Positions 49,490-62,500 of a DNA stretch of 64,000 nucleotides are shown in pieces. Under the pieces are notes generated by a model. It saw nothing but the letters and a program-made list of their open reading frames with translations, was not told the origin of the DNA and searched no databases. Both the position numbers and the translations under genes were made by a program. Each line of letters opens with the position of its first letter. Within the stretch, counting starts at the first letter, position 1. This stretch comes from CAWBOY01 sp963790585. Its GTDB lineage: Bacteria; Planctomycetota; Planctomycetia; Gemmatales; Gemmataceae. Location of the stretch: NCBI GenBank assembly GCA_963790585.1, contig CAWBOY010000007.1, positions 248,001 through 312,000 on the forward strand. Reading direction: 5' to 3'.

Positions 49490-50582
49490 GGGGTCAGGTA
49501 CCATTGTGCGAAGCACCCTTCGGGCCGTTCCGGCAATGGTACCTGACCTGCTCTGTAGAAAACCCCCAGCTGCACCGTCAATTGGGCCGTATAATGCATT
49601 ATGAGCACTACAACCAAATCGCCAATTGCCGTGGCGCAGCGGGCTTTGACCGTCGCTCGCAAGACATTGCGCGCCTTTGCCAACCGCTTCAGCCCCAAAC
49701 GCTACACACAACACCAACTCTTCGCCTGCTTGACTCTCAAGGTCTTTTTCAAGACAGACTACCGTGGCATCGTCCAGCTCTTACGCGATCTGTCGGACCT
49801 CCGTCAGGTTCTTCGCTTGACGCACATTCCGCATTTTACCACACTCCAAAAGGCCAGCGTACGCCTGCTCCGGCGGCCCCGCGCCCGGCGGCTTCTCCAC
49901 GCCACCGTGCGGCGGTTTCTCGGCCGTCGCCGACGGGTGCGCCGCGCTGCCTTTGACTCGACCGGCATGGACTGCGGCCACGCCAGCCGCTACTTCATCC
50001 GGCGACGCGGCAAGGGGGCAGCAACGAAGCAAACCGTACGCTACACGCGCTTTCTCAAGCTCGAACTCAGTGTCGATACCGACACGCATGCGATCCTCGG
50101 CGTCGCTACCAGTCGGGGGCCTCACCCTGACGTCGATCGCTTCGTCGGCCTGATGGATGAGACCTTGGCCACCGTTCGGCCGGAGCGAATCGTGGCGGAC
50201 GCCGGCTATGATTCGGAGCCGAACCACTGTTACGCACGAGAGCAGCACGGCGTGAAATCCTTTATGCCTGCCAGCCACGGCCGCCCGAGTCGAACTCCGC
50301 CGAGCGGCCGCTACCGGCGGCAGATGCGTCAGCGTTTGGACAAGAAACATGGAGGCTATGGCCAACGTTGGCAGGCTGAGACTGTGAACTCTATGATCAA
50401 GCGACGTTTAGCGACGTCGGTAGCGGGCCTGGGTTTTCCTAGTGAATCTCGAGATGGGTGGTTGCTTGCTTTGACCCTAAACCTCATGCTGGATCGGTCA
50501 GGATGAGGGTTTTCTACGGAGCAGGTCAGGTACCATTGTGCGAAGCATCCTTCGGGCCGTTCCGGCAATGGTACCTGACCCC
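49490..50582. mobile_element. IS5/IS4-type insertion sequence with compound palindromic ends
   Basis: The outermost GGGGTCAGGTACCATTG (49490-49506) and its complement CAATGGTACCTGACCCC (ending 50582) bound a 1093-bp element. Each end is a ~60-nt hairpin in its own right: GGTCAGGTACCATTG at one side and CAATGGTACCTGACC at the other, around a CCCTTCGGGCC-type core. Inverted identity continues inward (GACCTGCT(C/T)(C/T)GTAGAAAACCC). The transposase is intact. Confidence 0.75.
49601..50506 (+). CDS. DDE transposase, IS5/IS4 group
   Basis: 301 aa, ATG 49601. An N-terminal region (YTQHQLFACLTLKVFFKTDY; DLRQVLRLTHIPHFTTLQKA) typical of IS5/IS4 proteins is followed by the catalytic core: AFDSTGMDCGHAS (first D), IVADAGYDSEPNH (second D), RWQAETVNSMIKRRL (E with the Y/R-type helix). 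The residues are present and the frame is open, so it is probably functional. Confidence 0.88.
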   Translation: MSTTTKSPIAVAQRALTVARKTLRAFANRFSPKRYTQHQLFACLTLKVFFKTDYRGIVQLLRDLSDLRQVLRLTHIPHFTTLQKASVRLLRRPRARRLLHATVRRFLGRRRRVRRAAFDSTGMDCGHASRYFIRRRGKGAATKQTVRYTRFLKLELSVDTDTHAILGVATSRGPHPDVDRFVGLMDETLATVRPERIVADAGYDSEPNHCYAREQHGVKSFMPASHGRPSRTPPSGRYRRQMRQRLDKKHGGYGQRWQAETVNSMIKRRLATSVAGLGFPSESRDGWLLALTLNLMLDRSG

Positions 50583-50612
50583 TTTTTCGAATAGGCGTTT
50601 ATGATGTTTACC

Positions 50613-50699
50613 AGCTGTGGCCGGGGTGGGTACTCCGGCCCCGCTTTTCTGAAGCCGCTCGGGCACACCGGGGTCGGAGTGCCGACCCCAGCCACGGCT
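50613..50699. repeat. Dispersed palindrome family A, copy 4
   Basis: CTGTGGCCGGGGTGGGTACT within 50613-50643 pairs with 50667-50699. It lies between the IS and egtB. The rest of the gap (50700-50848) holds no gene I can support. Confidence 0.75.
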
Positions 50700-50848
50700 G
50701 GCGATTTAATGCACGAACTGCGATTCAAGACACTAGCGCACCGGTCGGGTAAGTGAATGCCTGTATAATATCTCTCGTTAGCGCTCGGTTGTGCTAATAA
50801 TGAGAAGTCCGACCGATCAGGCAACACTTGCGACGCCGGAGCAAGCGG

Positions 50849-52148
50849 ATGAAACCGTTCCAGGAGCGCGCCGACCCCAGGGTAGATGCCGAAGCATCGG
50901 CTCCCATTATTTCGGAATCGCTCCTCGGCCGCTACCAGGCGGTGCGCGCCGCTTCGGAAGTTTTTTGCCAGCCCTTGGCCGTCGAGGACTACGGCCTGCA
51001 GTCGATGCCGGAAGCCAGCCCGATCAAGTGGCACTTAGCACATACGACCTGGTTTTTTGAAACTTTTCTGCTGACGCCTCATCTGCCCGGCTATCGACCT
51101 TTCCATCCGCGGTTCAATTTTCTTTTCAATTCGTACTACAATGCAGTTGGACCTCGCATTGCGCGGTCCCAGCGCGGCCTGCTCTCGCGACCAACCGTCG
51201 CCGAGATTTGGCAGTATCGCGCTCATGTCGATGAAGAGATGGCGCGACTTTTGCAATCTTCGCCGTGCGATGAGGTCGCCTCGGCGGCTTTGTTGGGCCT
51301 TCACCATGAACAACAGCACCAAGAGCTGATGATTACCGATCTGAAACATGCCTGGGCCGCCAACCCGCTTCACCCTGTTTACTGCCAGTCACAGCGGCCC
51401 CCGAAAGTGCAGCCGTCGAGCGATCGTTTCTTTTTTCCCGGCGGAATTGCTTGGATAGGCCATGAGGGAGCCGGCTTCGCTTTCGATAACGAATCGCCAA
51501 GGCATCGCGTCTTCGTCGACGGGTTTCAGCTGGCGAGCCGTCTCGTTACCAATGCCGATTACCTGGAATTTCAAGCCGATGGCGGTTATGACCGATCAGA
51601 GCTATGGCTATCGGACGGCTGGGCCGCGCGCAGACGCATGGTTGGACGGCGCCTCTTTATTGGGAACAACAGGGAGGGGAATGGTCGGCCTATACTTTAA
51701 GCGGCTTGCTTCCTCTTGATGCGGCGGCGCCTGTGTGCCATGTCAGTTTTTACGAGGCTGATGCTTATGCGCGCTGGGCAGGCGCCAGGCTGCCATCGGA
51801 GTTCGAGTGGGAGATCGCTGCCGCGTCGGCCGGTGCAGGGCATTTTTCGGAGAGCGGTTTCTTGCAACCGATCGGCGCCGCGGCGGCCGATGATCGCGGA
51901 CCACTTTACCAAATGTATGGCGATGTCTGGCAATGGACTTCCAGCCCCTACATCGGTTACCCCGGCTATCGGCCAACCGGCGGCGCGCTCGGCGAGTACA
52001 ATGGCAAGTTCATGTGCAATCAATTCGTTCTGCGCGGCGCTCTTGCGCCACGCCGCGCAGCCATGCGCGTCGAACCTATCGCAACTTTTTCCCTCCCGAG
52101 ACGCGCTGGCAATTCAGCGGCATCCGCCTGGCTGAGGACCCCGTATGA
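50849..52148 (+). CDS. egtB: EgtB-like ergothioneine sulfoxide synthase, two frameshifts
   Basis: ATG 50849 with GGAG 8 nt upstream; about 433 codons, normal for EgtB. An N-terminal DinB-like domain carries WHLAHTTWFFETFLL and LGLHHEQQHQELMITDLKH (iron-binding histidines). The C-terminal formylglycine-enzyme-like domain has VSFYEADAYARWAGARLPSE, DVWQWTSSPYIGYPGY, EYNGKFMCNQFVLRGG and TYRNFFPPETRWQFSGIRLA. The enzyme joins cysteine or gamma-glutamylcysteine to trimethylhistidine with oxygen. Frame changes fall near 51620 and 52040. The stop overlaps the start of egtD (ATGA). Confidence 0.9.
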
Positions 52149-53122
52149 GTTTAATGAACCATCGCCCCTCGCCCGCGCGCAATCGTGCGCAGCCTGTGGA
52201 TGCGTCTTTTCGGGCCGATGTGGTGCGCGGTTTGGGCGCTGCGGTGAAGGAGTTGCCCTGCAAGTATTTTTACGATGAGGCCGGATCGGAGTTATTCGAA
52301 CAAATCACCGGCCTGGAAGAGTCACTACCTAACACGCACCGAACAAGGGATAATGGAGCGCTATGCTCCCGAGATGGCACGATTGCTGAGTCCGTCTTGT
52401 CTGCTCATCGAGTTTGGCAGCGGCAGCAGCGCCAAGACGCGGCGGCTGCTCGACTGCTTGCCCGATCTCGCGGGCTATGTCCCGATCGATGTTTCGGCGG
52501 AGTTTTTGCTCCGTTCGGCTCAGGCATTGGCCCAAGATTATCCCCGGCTCCGCGTCGTGCCTGTATGCGCCGACTTCACCAGCTTGGGCGAGTTGCCGCA
52601 AAATTGGGACAGGGCGATTCAACGAATCGTCTATTTTCCCGGCTCGACGATCGGAAACTTCGGCCCCGACGAGTCGATCGCCGTTCTACGTCGGGCGGCG
52701 ACACTCTGTGGCCTAGGGGGCGGCTTGCTACTCGGCGCTGACTTGCGCAAGGATCATCGAGTCCTTGAAGCGGCTTACAACGATGCACGCGGCGTCACAG
52801 CTGCATTTAATCGCAATATACTCATTCGCATCAATCGTGAGCTCAACGGCGAATTCGATGTGAAGCAATTCGATCACCGCGCGTTCTTCAATGCCGAGGC
52901 AGGGCGTATCGAGATGCACCTGGTCAGTCGCCGCGATCAACGAACGCGTGTTGGTGAAACAGCCTTTTTCTTCACGCCGGCGAATCGATCCGGACCGAGT
53001 ATTCGTACAAATACACTCTTCAGGAAGTGACCAGCTTGGCCGAGGCGGCAGGCTTCCTTCGCCGACACACCTGGACGGACGATCAAAATTATTTCAGCGT
53101 CAGCTATTTCGTAGTCAGCTGA
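52145..53122 (+). CDS. egtD: EgtD, L-histidine N-alpha-methyltransferase, two frameshifts
   Basis: ATG 52145, overlapping the egtB stop by 4 nt; 325 codons. Signatures: ELPCKYFYDEAGSELFEQIT, IMERYAPEMARLL, LIEFGSGSSAKTRRLLDCL (SAM-binding), VPIDVSAEFL, YFPGSTIGNFGPDE, LLLGADLRKDHRVLEAAYND, FNRNILIRINRELNG. The end reads KYTLQEVTSLAEAAGF then SVSYFVVS. EgtD trimethylates histidine using SAM, the first step to ergothioneine. Frame changes fall near 52325 and 52985. With egtB this forms a two-gene pathway operon. Confidence 0.93.
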
Positions 53123-53414
53123 CAGGACCTCCATTTGCTGAGTAATGGAGCCTCACACAGGCTAAGGCGGCGCGTTTCGCCGTTGAAACGGCTCACTGTT
53201 GTAAGCGGCATTTTAGTTCCCAAAAATTTCGGAATTTCGCAAAAAAGATCCTTGCAAGAACGTCCTTGCAATCGACGATAGCGCGGCTTAAAATCCCACC
53301 TTCCTAGCAAGCATTGTAAGAAACGTCCGCGCGCGGGCGGGCGACGCTCCATTGATGGATGTCCGGGATTTTTGAATGCGCTCGAGCTCTGTGTGCCTGG
53401 ATGACACCTTTGCT

Positions 53415-53455
53415 GAGGGGGTCCGAGGACCACTCAGGTTCTTCCCCCTCTTTTT
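53415..53455 (+). terminator. Terminator-like hairpin between egtD and the giant surface gene
   Basis: GAGGGGG (53415-53421) pairs with CCCCCTC (53444-53450), followed by TTTTT (53451-53455); an inner GGTCC-GA-GGACC hairpin sits in the loop. It lies 290 nt after egtD. The rest of the 53123-53556 gap shows no gene. Confidence 0.55.
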
Positions 53456-53556
53456 GACCAGCCACCGGTCAATGCCTTGATTTTGTCAGCCGAATCTATG
53501 GCGCATCTTCGACGAGGATGCCCCTGTCTTGTCCCCAGCAAATAGGGAGTCGGCAA

Positions 53557-56500
53557 ATGCGATCCGTCAAGCACTCCTTCCGTAAGCTTTGGTCATTCTT
53601 GCTCGGTGCGCATCCCAAAGCTATTTTGGCGCGGAACGCACGGCAAGGAGTGTATTCGGAGGCCGGTGACGCTTGCCAGTCGCCGCTGCCAAGCTTGCTC
53701 GAACGGCGTGGATTGAGTGCGCCGCCAGACGGTCCATTCCTCTCATTACGGCAATGGTTGCGCTGGCTTGCAGGCTTACCAATGGAGCGTGACGCGAGTC
53801 GTCTTTTTCATGGAAGCCGGCGCGTAAACACGCCTCTCTTGATGGAAGCACTCGAGCCGCGCTGGATGCTGTCGGCGGCGACCATTACGCCAAATTTTCT
53901 GGATTACGCGCCCGGGGCAACAGCTGTCTTCACCGGCAGCGGCTTTGCACCCAACGAAGCTGTGACTCTGCAAGTGACGCATACAGACACGGGTATACCG
54001 GCAATCGGCCAAAACCCCTGGGTCGTCAGCGCCGACCGCAGTGGGTCGTTTCGGACTATGTGGTATGTGAACCCGGCCGACTCCATCGGGGCTAACCTGA
54101 CTGTGTCGGCGCTGGGAACTCAGGGCGATTCCGCCAACGCCACTTTCACCGACGCGTCGGTCGCTTCTTCGACCCTATATTGGGATCCCAATCATCAAGC
54201 GAGCGGCACCGGCTCCGGCGGCTCTGGAACTTGGGACACGACCACCGCCAACTGGTTCAACGGCAGCGCCGATGTCGTATGGAACAGTTCTGCCACTGCC
54301 GATTTCGGCGGTAGCGGTGGCACGGTAACCGTGGCAGCCGGCGGCATCACAGCGCGAACGATCGCCTTTGGCGCTACGGGCTACTCCCTTGCCGGCGACA
54401 CTATTACGGTTTCCGGAGGCAGCGTCAGCGTTGCGACCGGAGCGAGCGAGACCATTAGCTCCGTGGTCGTCGGCAGCGCCGGTCTCACATTGAGCGGCGG
54501 CGGCAATCTAAATCTATCGGGCGCCAATACCTATACCGGCCCGACGCAAATCGTCGCGGGCACGATCAACACCTCCAGCAACACGGCTCTTGGCAATAAC
54601 AACAACATCGCGGTCGATGGCGGCGCCACACTCAACATCCAAGGCCAACAAAGCTCCGCCGGCTTGCTTGCGCAGTATTACAACATCTATCCGATTTTCC
54701 CGAACGCGAGCAACTTCAAAAGCCTTCAGGCTCTCGACGCCAGCTTGACTGGGTTGACACCGTCCCTGACAAATTTATCCTCCGCCACGTCGTTGAACAA
54801 CGCCTTCGATTTTGGCACCTACGGCACGGCCTTTCCCGCTCCCTTTAATACCAACGGGCCCAGCGGCGTCGGCGACTTCGAAGCTTTATATACCGGCACA
54901 TTCAACGCTCCGACAGCAGGAACATACACATTTGACACCGGCAGCGATGACGGCAGCATGCTGTTTATCGACGGCAATACGGTCGTCAATAACAACTATT
55001 TTCAACCAGTGACGGCCCGCTCCGGCTCGGTGGTTCTTAGTCCCGGTCCGCACAGTATCGCGATTGCTTACTACGAAGGGGGCGGCTACTTCGGCTTATA
55101 CGCCGATGTGACGATTCCGGGCGGTGCCACGGAACGGCTCCCCAACTCCTTGCTCAGCCCCGCAACGAATCTCCAGATCGGGTCGCTCGCCGGTAGCGGC
55201 AACGTCAATTTCTTGGGCGGCACACTTACAACCGGCGGCGACAACGTTGCCACAACTTTTAGCGGCACGATCGCCGGTGGCGGCGCTTTGTCGGTTCAAG
55301 GCGGCACGTTGACCCTGTCCGGTTCGAACACATACGTGGGCGCCACAGTCATCCAGGCAGGCGCTACCGTCAGCACCGCTAATGTTACAGCCTTGGGTAA
55401 TAGCGCTCTCAACGTCGCGACCGGCGCCACTCTGAACGTTCAGAGTCCAGCCACCCAGGCCGGGTTGTTGGCTCAATATTATGACCTCAATGGAAACTCC
55501 CCGAATTCTAATACCTTCATAAGTCTTGCCGCGTTGAACTCCAGCTTGGCCGGTATGACTCCCTATTTGACGGACGTATCCTCAGCCACGTCCCTCAACA
55601 ATTCCTTCGACTTTGGCGGCGACGGATCGGCGTTTCCCGCGCCATTCAACACCAATGGCCCTACCGGCGTCGGCGACTTTGAGTCTGTTTATTCGGGCAC
55701 ATTCAACGCTACGACTGCGGGCACATATTCCTTTGATACCGCGAGCGACGATGGCAGTATGTTGTTCATTGACGGCAATGTTGTCGTCAACAATAACTAC
55801 TATCAAGGTTTGACGGCGCGCTCCGGTTCGGTCGCTCTGAGTGAAGGTCTTCACAGCATCGTTATCGCCTACTACGAAGGAGGCGGCGGTTTTGGTTTGT
55901 ATGCCGATGTGACTACCCCCAACGGCACATCGCAACGCCTATCCGATGCCCTACTAGGAGTGAACACGAATCTACAGCTCGGTTCGCTCGCCGGCGCTGG
56001 TACCGTGAATATCAACGGCGAAACGTTGGCCACTGGCAGCGATTCCCTAACCACAACATTCAACGGCACCATCGCCGGCAGCGGCGGCTTGATTAACGAT
56101 GGTGGCACATTGACGCTCTCGGGGACGAACACATATACGGGCGCTACGAACATAAGTTCCGGGACATTGACGATCGCTACCGACAGCGCGTTGGCGCCGG
56201 CCAACTACTACTGAGCGGTGGCACTCTTCAGACTAATGCCAGTTTCACCCTGAACGCCAATCGTGGCATCACAGTCGCCGCCGGTGCTATCAGCCCCGCC
56301 GCCGGAACGACTCTTAGTTACGCCGGCATCATCGCCGGCCCTGGAAATCTTGATGTGACCGGCCCAGGAGTATTGTTCCTTGGCGGCGCCAGCTCATACT
56401 CTGGCGCCACGACCGTCGAAGCTGGCACCTTGGAAATAGGAAGTGCCAGTGCGATTCCGGCAATTTCCGCAGTTACCATTTCGAGCGGTAGCACCCTCAA

Positions 56501-59500
56501 TCTTAACGGTGTCAACCCAACAATCGGATCGCTGTCGGGCGCCGGCAGCGTCAGCCTGGGCAGCGGCACACTGACAACCGGCAATGGAAGTTCGACCGGT
56601 TTCTCAGGCGTCATCACCGGAACCGGCGGGCTCACCATTCAGGGCTCGGGTGTCTTCGAATTGGCGAGCGCTAACACTTATAGCGGGCCGACAGTCATTG
56701 ACGCTGGCGCCACGGTCGACGCACTGAATGGCAGCGCTCTTGGCAAAAACAGTGCCATCACGGTTGCGACGGGTGCTACACTCAACGTCAGCGGCGGCTC
56801 AGGTCTGCTCGCCCAGTATTTCAACCTTTACCCGAACACTCCTAATTCCAACAATTTCGTCAGCCTCGCGGCTTTGAAGTCCAGTCTCGCCAGCGACACT
56901 CCCTATTTGACGAATCTGTCTTCGGACACTTCGCTCAATAATAGCTTCGATTTCGGCAGCGACGGCTCGGCTTTCCCTGCCCCATTCAACACGAATGGGC
57001 CCAGCGGCGTCGGTGACTATGAGGCCATCTATACGGGAACCTTCAACGCGCCGGTTTCAGGAACTTACACTTTCGATACCGCCAGCGACGATGGTAGTAT
57101 GCTCTTTATTGATGGCAATACTGTCGTTAACAATAACTACTTCCAACCAATTACGGTTGTAAGCGGCACGGTCAACTTGACCAAGGGCCCTCACAGTATT
57201 GAAATCGGCTACTACCAGGCAGGCTATGCCTTCGGGCTCTACGCGGATGTGACGATCCCGAACGGCACAATAGAGCGCCTGTCCGATTCGCTACTCACAC
57301 CGCCTGCCATCAACCTCCAAATCGGATCTCTCTCCGGCGGCGGGACTACCAATATCAATGGTTCCACGCTTACTATAGGCTCCGACGGTACCGCGACGAC
57401 CTTCGGCGGTACTCTCGCCGGCACCGGAAACCTCACCAAGGTCGGCTCCGGCACCTTCACGATTACGGGAGCCAATGCCTATAGCAGCGGTACAACCGTG
57501 AGCGCCGGCGCTTTCATCGTGACGGGCGCGCCGGAAGTGGGCCTGTCTCGGTTAGTAGTGGCGCATCGATTGATGATGAAGTAACCAATACCAATGACAG
57601 CGGTCTTGGCTCGCTTCGCCAGGCCCTTCTCAACGCCGATCAAACATCGGGCCCAGGTGCAAATGTCGTCACCTTCGACATCCCAGGCGGAGGGGTACAG
57701 GTGATCAATGTTGGCAGCACCACCACTGCTGCTTTACCTATAGTTTCCAGCTCCGTGACCATCAACGGCACGACTCAACCAGGTTATGCCGGGACGCCGC
57801 TGATCGAATTGAACGGCAGCAGCGCTGGAGCCAATGCCACAGGCCTAACAATCAATGCCGGCAATACGGCGGTCGAGGCACTGAACATTGCCGGCTTCTC
57901 CGGCTCTGGCATTTTGCTGACTGCGAGCGGCGGAGACCTCATTGAGGCCAATTTGATCGGCCCGAACGCGGCCGATGGCATTCTCATAAACAATGGATCG
58001 ACAAACAACACCATCGGCGGCGCCGGCGCTGCGGGGAACATCATCAGCGGCAACGGCGGCTTTGGTATCCATGTCGATGGATCCACGACCACCGGCAACA
58101 TCATTACCGGCAACAGCGCCGGCACGATCATCAATACTGGTGGCGCGCTTGAACTCACTAACGGCGCCGCAGCCCTCATCGGCGGCGCGTTGACCGGCAA
58201 CGTCTTGAATCAAGGTGTTCTGAGCTTCGTAAATTCGCCAAGCACCGTCTCGATCGCGGGGGCCTACACCCAGTCGTCCACTGGGATTTTGAACCTGAAA
58301 GTCGGCGGCACCGGTGCCGGCACCAGCTACGACCAACTCGTCCTCAGCGGCGCTGCAACACTCGGCGGTACGATCGATGTCACTATGACCAACGGATTCG
58401 ATCCTGCTCGCGCATCCACGTTTTCGCTCATTTCGTTTGCTTCCAGCACCGGTAGCTTTAGCTTTAATGCCCCCAACCCCGGCAATGGCAATCAAATCTC
58501 GGAATATATCAGCCCGATAGCGGCGACGCTCTGCGTAGTTCCGACGGGGACAAGCGAATTTTGGGTCAGCCCGATTTCTGGCGATTGGAGTGCCGCCAGC
58601 TCCTGGAGCAATGGCTCCACGCCGGTTTCGACGGACCACGTCTACGTTCCGCCAAACGTTACTGTCACGCATAGCGTCGGCACAGATTCCATCAGCAATC
58701 TGCTCGCGGACGGCAGTATCGACTTGTCTGGCGGCTCGCTCACCGTCAACGGCACCTTGCAAGCGACTGTGCCTTTTACCGTTTCGGGCGGCACTCTAGC
58801 CAATGCCGATGTTACCTCTTCCACGACGATTCTCGGCGGCTTAGCTCCCAGTCCTGTCGGCGCACTCCAGGCGGTGACACTCGCCGGAACCATCGACCTG
58901 AGTCATTCACTAAATGGTTATCTCCAGATTTACGGCGGTTTGACTCTCAATAGCGGCACGATATTGATCGGCACGGCCGGCGACACAACGGATTGGGGCG
59001 ATCTAGAGTTCGTAGGCGCTCAGACTTTAGGCGGCACCGGCACCATTACTTTTGGCGCGAGCGTCGAAGACTCCCTCTTCACAGGTGCCGGCTTGACGAT
59101 CGGCTCGGGAATCACGATCCACGGGCAGACAGGCTATGTTGGCTACAATCCAAACGTTAGTTATGAGTACAACAATGTATTTATCAATCAGGGCCTGATC
59201 GAAACCGACGTCGCTGGCGGTGAAATCACTCTCCAAGGCGCGCTTCAAAACGGCTATGTCTGGAGTAACAGCGGTACACTTCAGGCCGGCAGCGGTGCTA
59301 CATTGCGCCTGATGGGTAACTTCACCAACACCGGCTCGATAGCCGCCCAGGGCGCCACAATTCTATTGGGCGACGTCAACGGTTACGGTGGAACTACATT
59401 CACCTTAGGTCCAAGCTCCACCTACAACATCGTTAGCAGCACGGTTGAGGTCGAGGGTACGTTAATCAACGCCGGCAGCACGCTGACCCTCAATTCCACT

Positions 59501-62500
59501 ACAGGTTCGTGGATCGTAAACCAAGGCACTATCCTCGGCGGCACGATCACAACGGCCAACGGTGCGGTGTTGCTCGGCGATAATGTTTTGACGAATCCCG
59601 GCTTGCTCGACGGTGTGACCCTGGCCGGCACTCTCGATTTGACCAAATCGGCCTCGGGCGGCATCGGCTTTACGGACGGACTAACCCTTGCTGGCGGCAC
59701 GATCCTGATCGGCTCGCCCGGAGATACCGGCAACTTTGGCGTGCTGACCAACTACGGCGGCTCCGGGCCGACCTTGGGTGGCTTAGGCACCGTTATATTC
59801 GGCGGATCACCCTCCGACACAATTCAAACAGGCGCAAGCCTGACCTTCGGCAGTGGTATCTTGATTCACGGCCAGGACGGCTTTGTCGGCTACAATCCAA
59901 ATTACAGCATTGCGCCGAATAACACATTTACCAATCTGGGCGCCATTGATGCCGATGTCGCGGGCGGCGAGATTACCCTCCAAGGCGCGTTGAATAGTGG
60001 ATATAGCTGGAGCAATGTCGGCACGTTGTGCGCAGACAATGGGGCCACGCTGCGGCTAATGGGTAACTTTGGCAACACCGGGTCGATTACCTCTTACGGA
60101 TCGACGATCCTCATCGGCGATAGCAACGGTTACGGAGCGACCAGCTTCAATAATAACGCTATGGTCGAGGCCATTAACGGCGGTACGGTCAATGTGGTAG
60201 GAAGTGCTGCCCCGTTGGTAGCCGGTACTCTCACCGGCGGCTCATGGGAGGCATTGTCGAGCGGTTCACTTCGGTTCGGTAGTGGAATCACTGTTCTAGC
60301 CGCAAATCTCCTGCTGGACGGCAGCTCTTCCACCATTTATGCTGGCCCGATCGGTACTACTAGTGCCCTTAACACCTTGGCGGCCATTGGCCCCTCAGCA
60401 AGCTTGACGATCCAAGATGGCTTCAACCTGACCGACTCGGCCAATGGACTCCTCAATGCCGGGTTGGTCACTGTCGGCCCGGGCAGCACATTGGCCGGCG
60501 CCTCGTCGACCTTCGACTATATTCAAACCGCGGGTAGCACGACTCTCAATGGCGGTGCGCTTAGTGCCCGGATAGTTAATATCCAAGGTGGAACTTTGGC
60601 GGGGCCCGGTGCAATCGTTCAGGTCCAACAGCTTATTGTCGTCGGCACAATTCCAGCAAACATCACAGTTACCTCTGCGAACATCTCCTATCTTCAAGTT
60701 GGTGGTCTAACAGGCACCGTCGTTGTTTCTGGGAATCTGACAAATGGCAGCATCACGACGCTGACTGGTCTTTTGCAGGCAGCCAACGCTACGAACGTCT
60801 CTATCGGCACTGTGTCCGGCAAATTCCTCGTACCGGAGACGGGGTCCGGCACTGGTGATATGAGTAACATTTCCATCGGTACAGTAACGCGCGGCGGCCT
60901 GGTTAGCGCCGGATCCATGCAGACCATGACTGTTACCGGCACGATGGCTGGGACACTCACGGCGGCTGGCCAAGGAACTATCACGGATCTAAATCTTGGT
61001 ACCTTGGCAGGCACCGTCGATGCTCCCGAAGATACCAATGCCGGGTCCGGCATGATTACGGGCACAACGATTGGCAGTGTATGTCAAGGCGGAAGCCTCA
61101 GCACTGGTTCAATCCAAACTATGACCGTTACCGGCACAATGGCGGGGACGCTCACCGCAGCCGGTCAAGGAACTATCACGGATTTGAATCTTGGAACCCT
61201 AGCAGGCGCTGTCGACGCGCCGGAGGATACGAATTCTGGATCCGGCATGATCACGGGCACGACGATCGGTAGTGTGACGCCAGGCGGAAGCCTCAGCACT
61301 GGTTCAATCCAAACTATGACCGTTACCGGCACAATGGCGGGGACACTCACCGCGGCAGGTCAAGGCACCATCACGGATCTGAATCTCGGAACACTCGCTG
61401 GCACCGTGGATGCCCCGGAAGATACCAATGCCGGCTCCGGCATGGTTACGGGAACAACAATCGGTAGCGTGGCGCCAGGTGGTAGCCTGAGCACTGGTTC
61501 CATTCAAACGATGACCGTCACCGGCACGATGGCGGGGACGCTCACCGCAGCCGGTCAAGGTACGATCACCGATCTTAATTTAGGAACGCTGGCAGGCACA
61601 GTGGATGCGCCGGAGGATACCAATGCCGGTTCCGGCATGATTACCGGCACGACCATCGGGAGCGTGTCTCAGGGTGGAAGCCTCAGCACTGGTTCGATTC
61701 AGACGATGACTGTTACCGGCACAATGGCGGGAACGCTCACGGCGGCGGGACAAGGCACGATTACGGATCTCAATCTTGGTACCTTGGCAGGCACAGTGGA
61801 TGCGCCGGAGGATACCAATTCCGGTTCCGGTATGATCACCGGCACGACCATCGGGAGCGTGTCTCAGGGTGGAAGCCTCAGCACTGGTTCGATTCAGACG
61901 ATGACTGTTACCGGCACAATGGCGGGAACGCTCACGGCGGCGGGACAAGGCACGATTACGGATCTCAATCTTGGTACCTTGGCAGGCACAGTGGATGCGC
62001 CGGAGGATACCAATTCCGGTTCCGGTATGATCACCGGCACGACCATCGGGAGCGTGTCTCAGGGTGGAATCCTCAGCACTGGTTCGATTCAGACGATGAC
62101 TATTACCGGCACGATGGCGGGCGCCCTGACCGCGGCTGGCCAAGGAACTATCACGGATCTGAATCTTGGAACGCTCGCAGGCACGGTGGATGCGCCCGAA
62201 GATACCAATGCCGGGTCCGGCGTGGTTACAGGCGCGACCATCGGAAGCGTGTCTCAGGGTGGCAGCCTTAGCACTGGTTCGATTCAGACGATGACTGTTA
62301 CCGGCACAATGGCGGGGACGCTGACGGCAGCCGGTCAAGGTACGATCACGGATCTAAATCTTGGTACCTTGGCGGGCACTGTTAACGCCCCCGAAGATAC
62401 AAGCGCCGGCTCCGGCATGATCACGGGCACGACGATTGGAAACGTGTCTCAAAGCGGAAAGCTCAGCACTGGTTCGATTCAGACGATGACTGTTACCGGC

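Noticed and set aside
48909..49604. 231-codon plus-strand frame over the intron 5' region
   Set aside because: It overlaps the structured domain I of the group II intron on the opposite strand and has no protein-like features.
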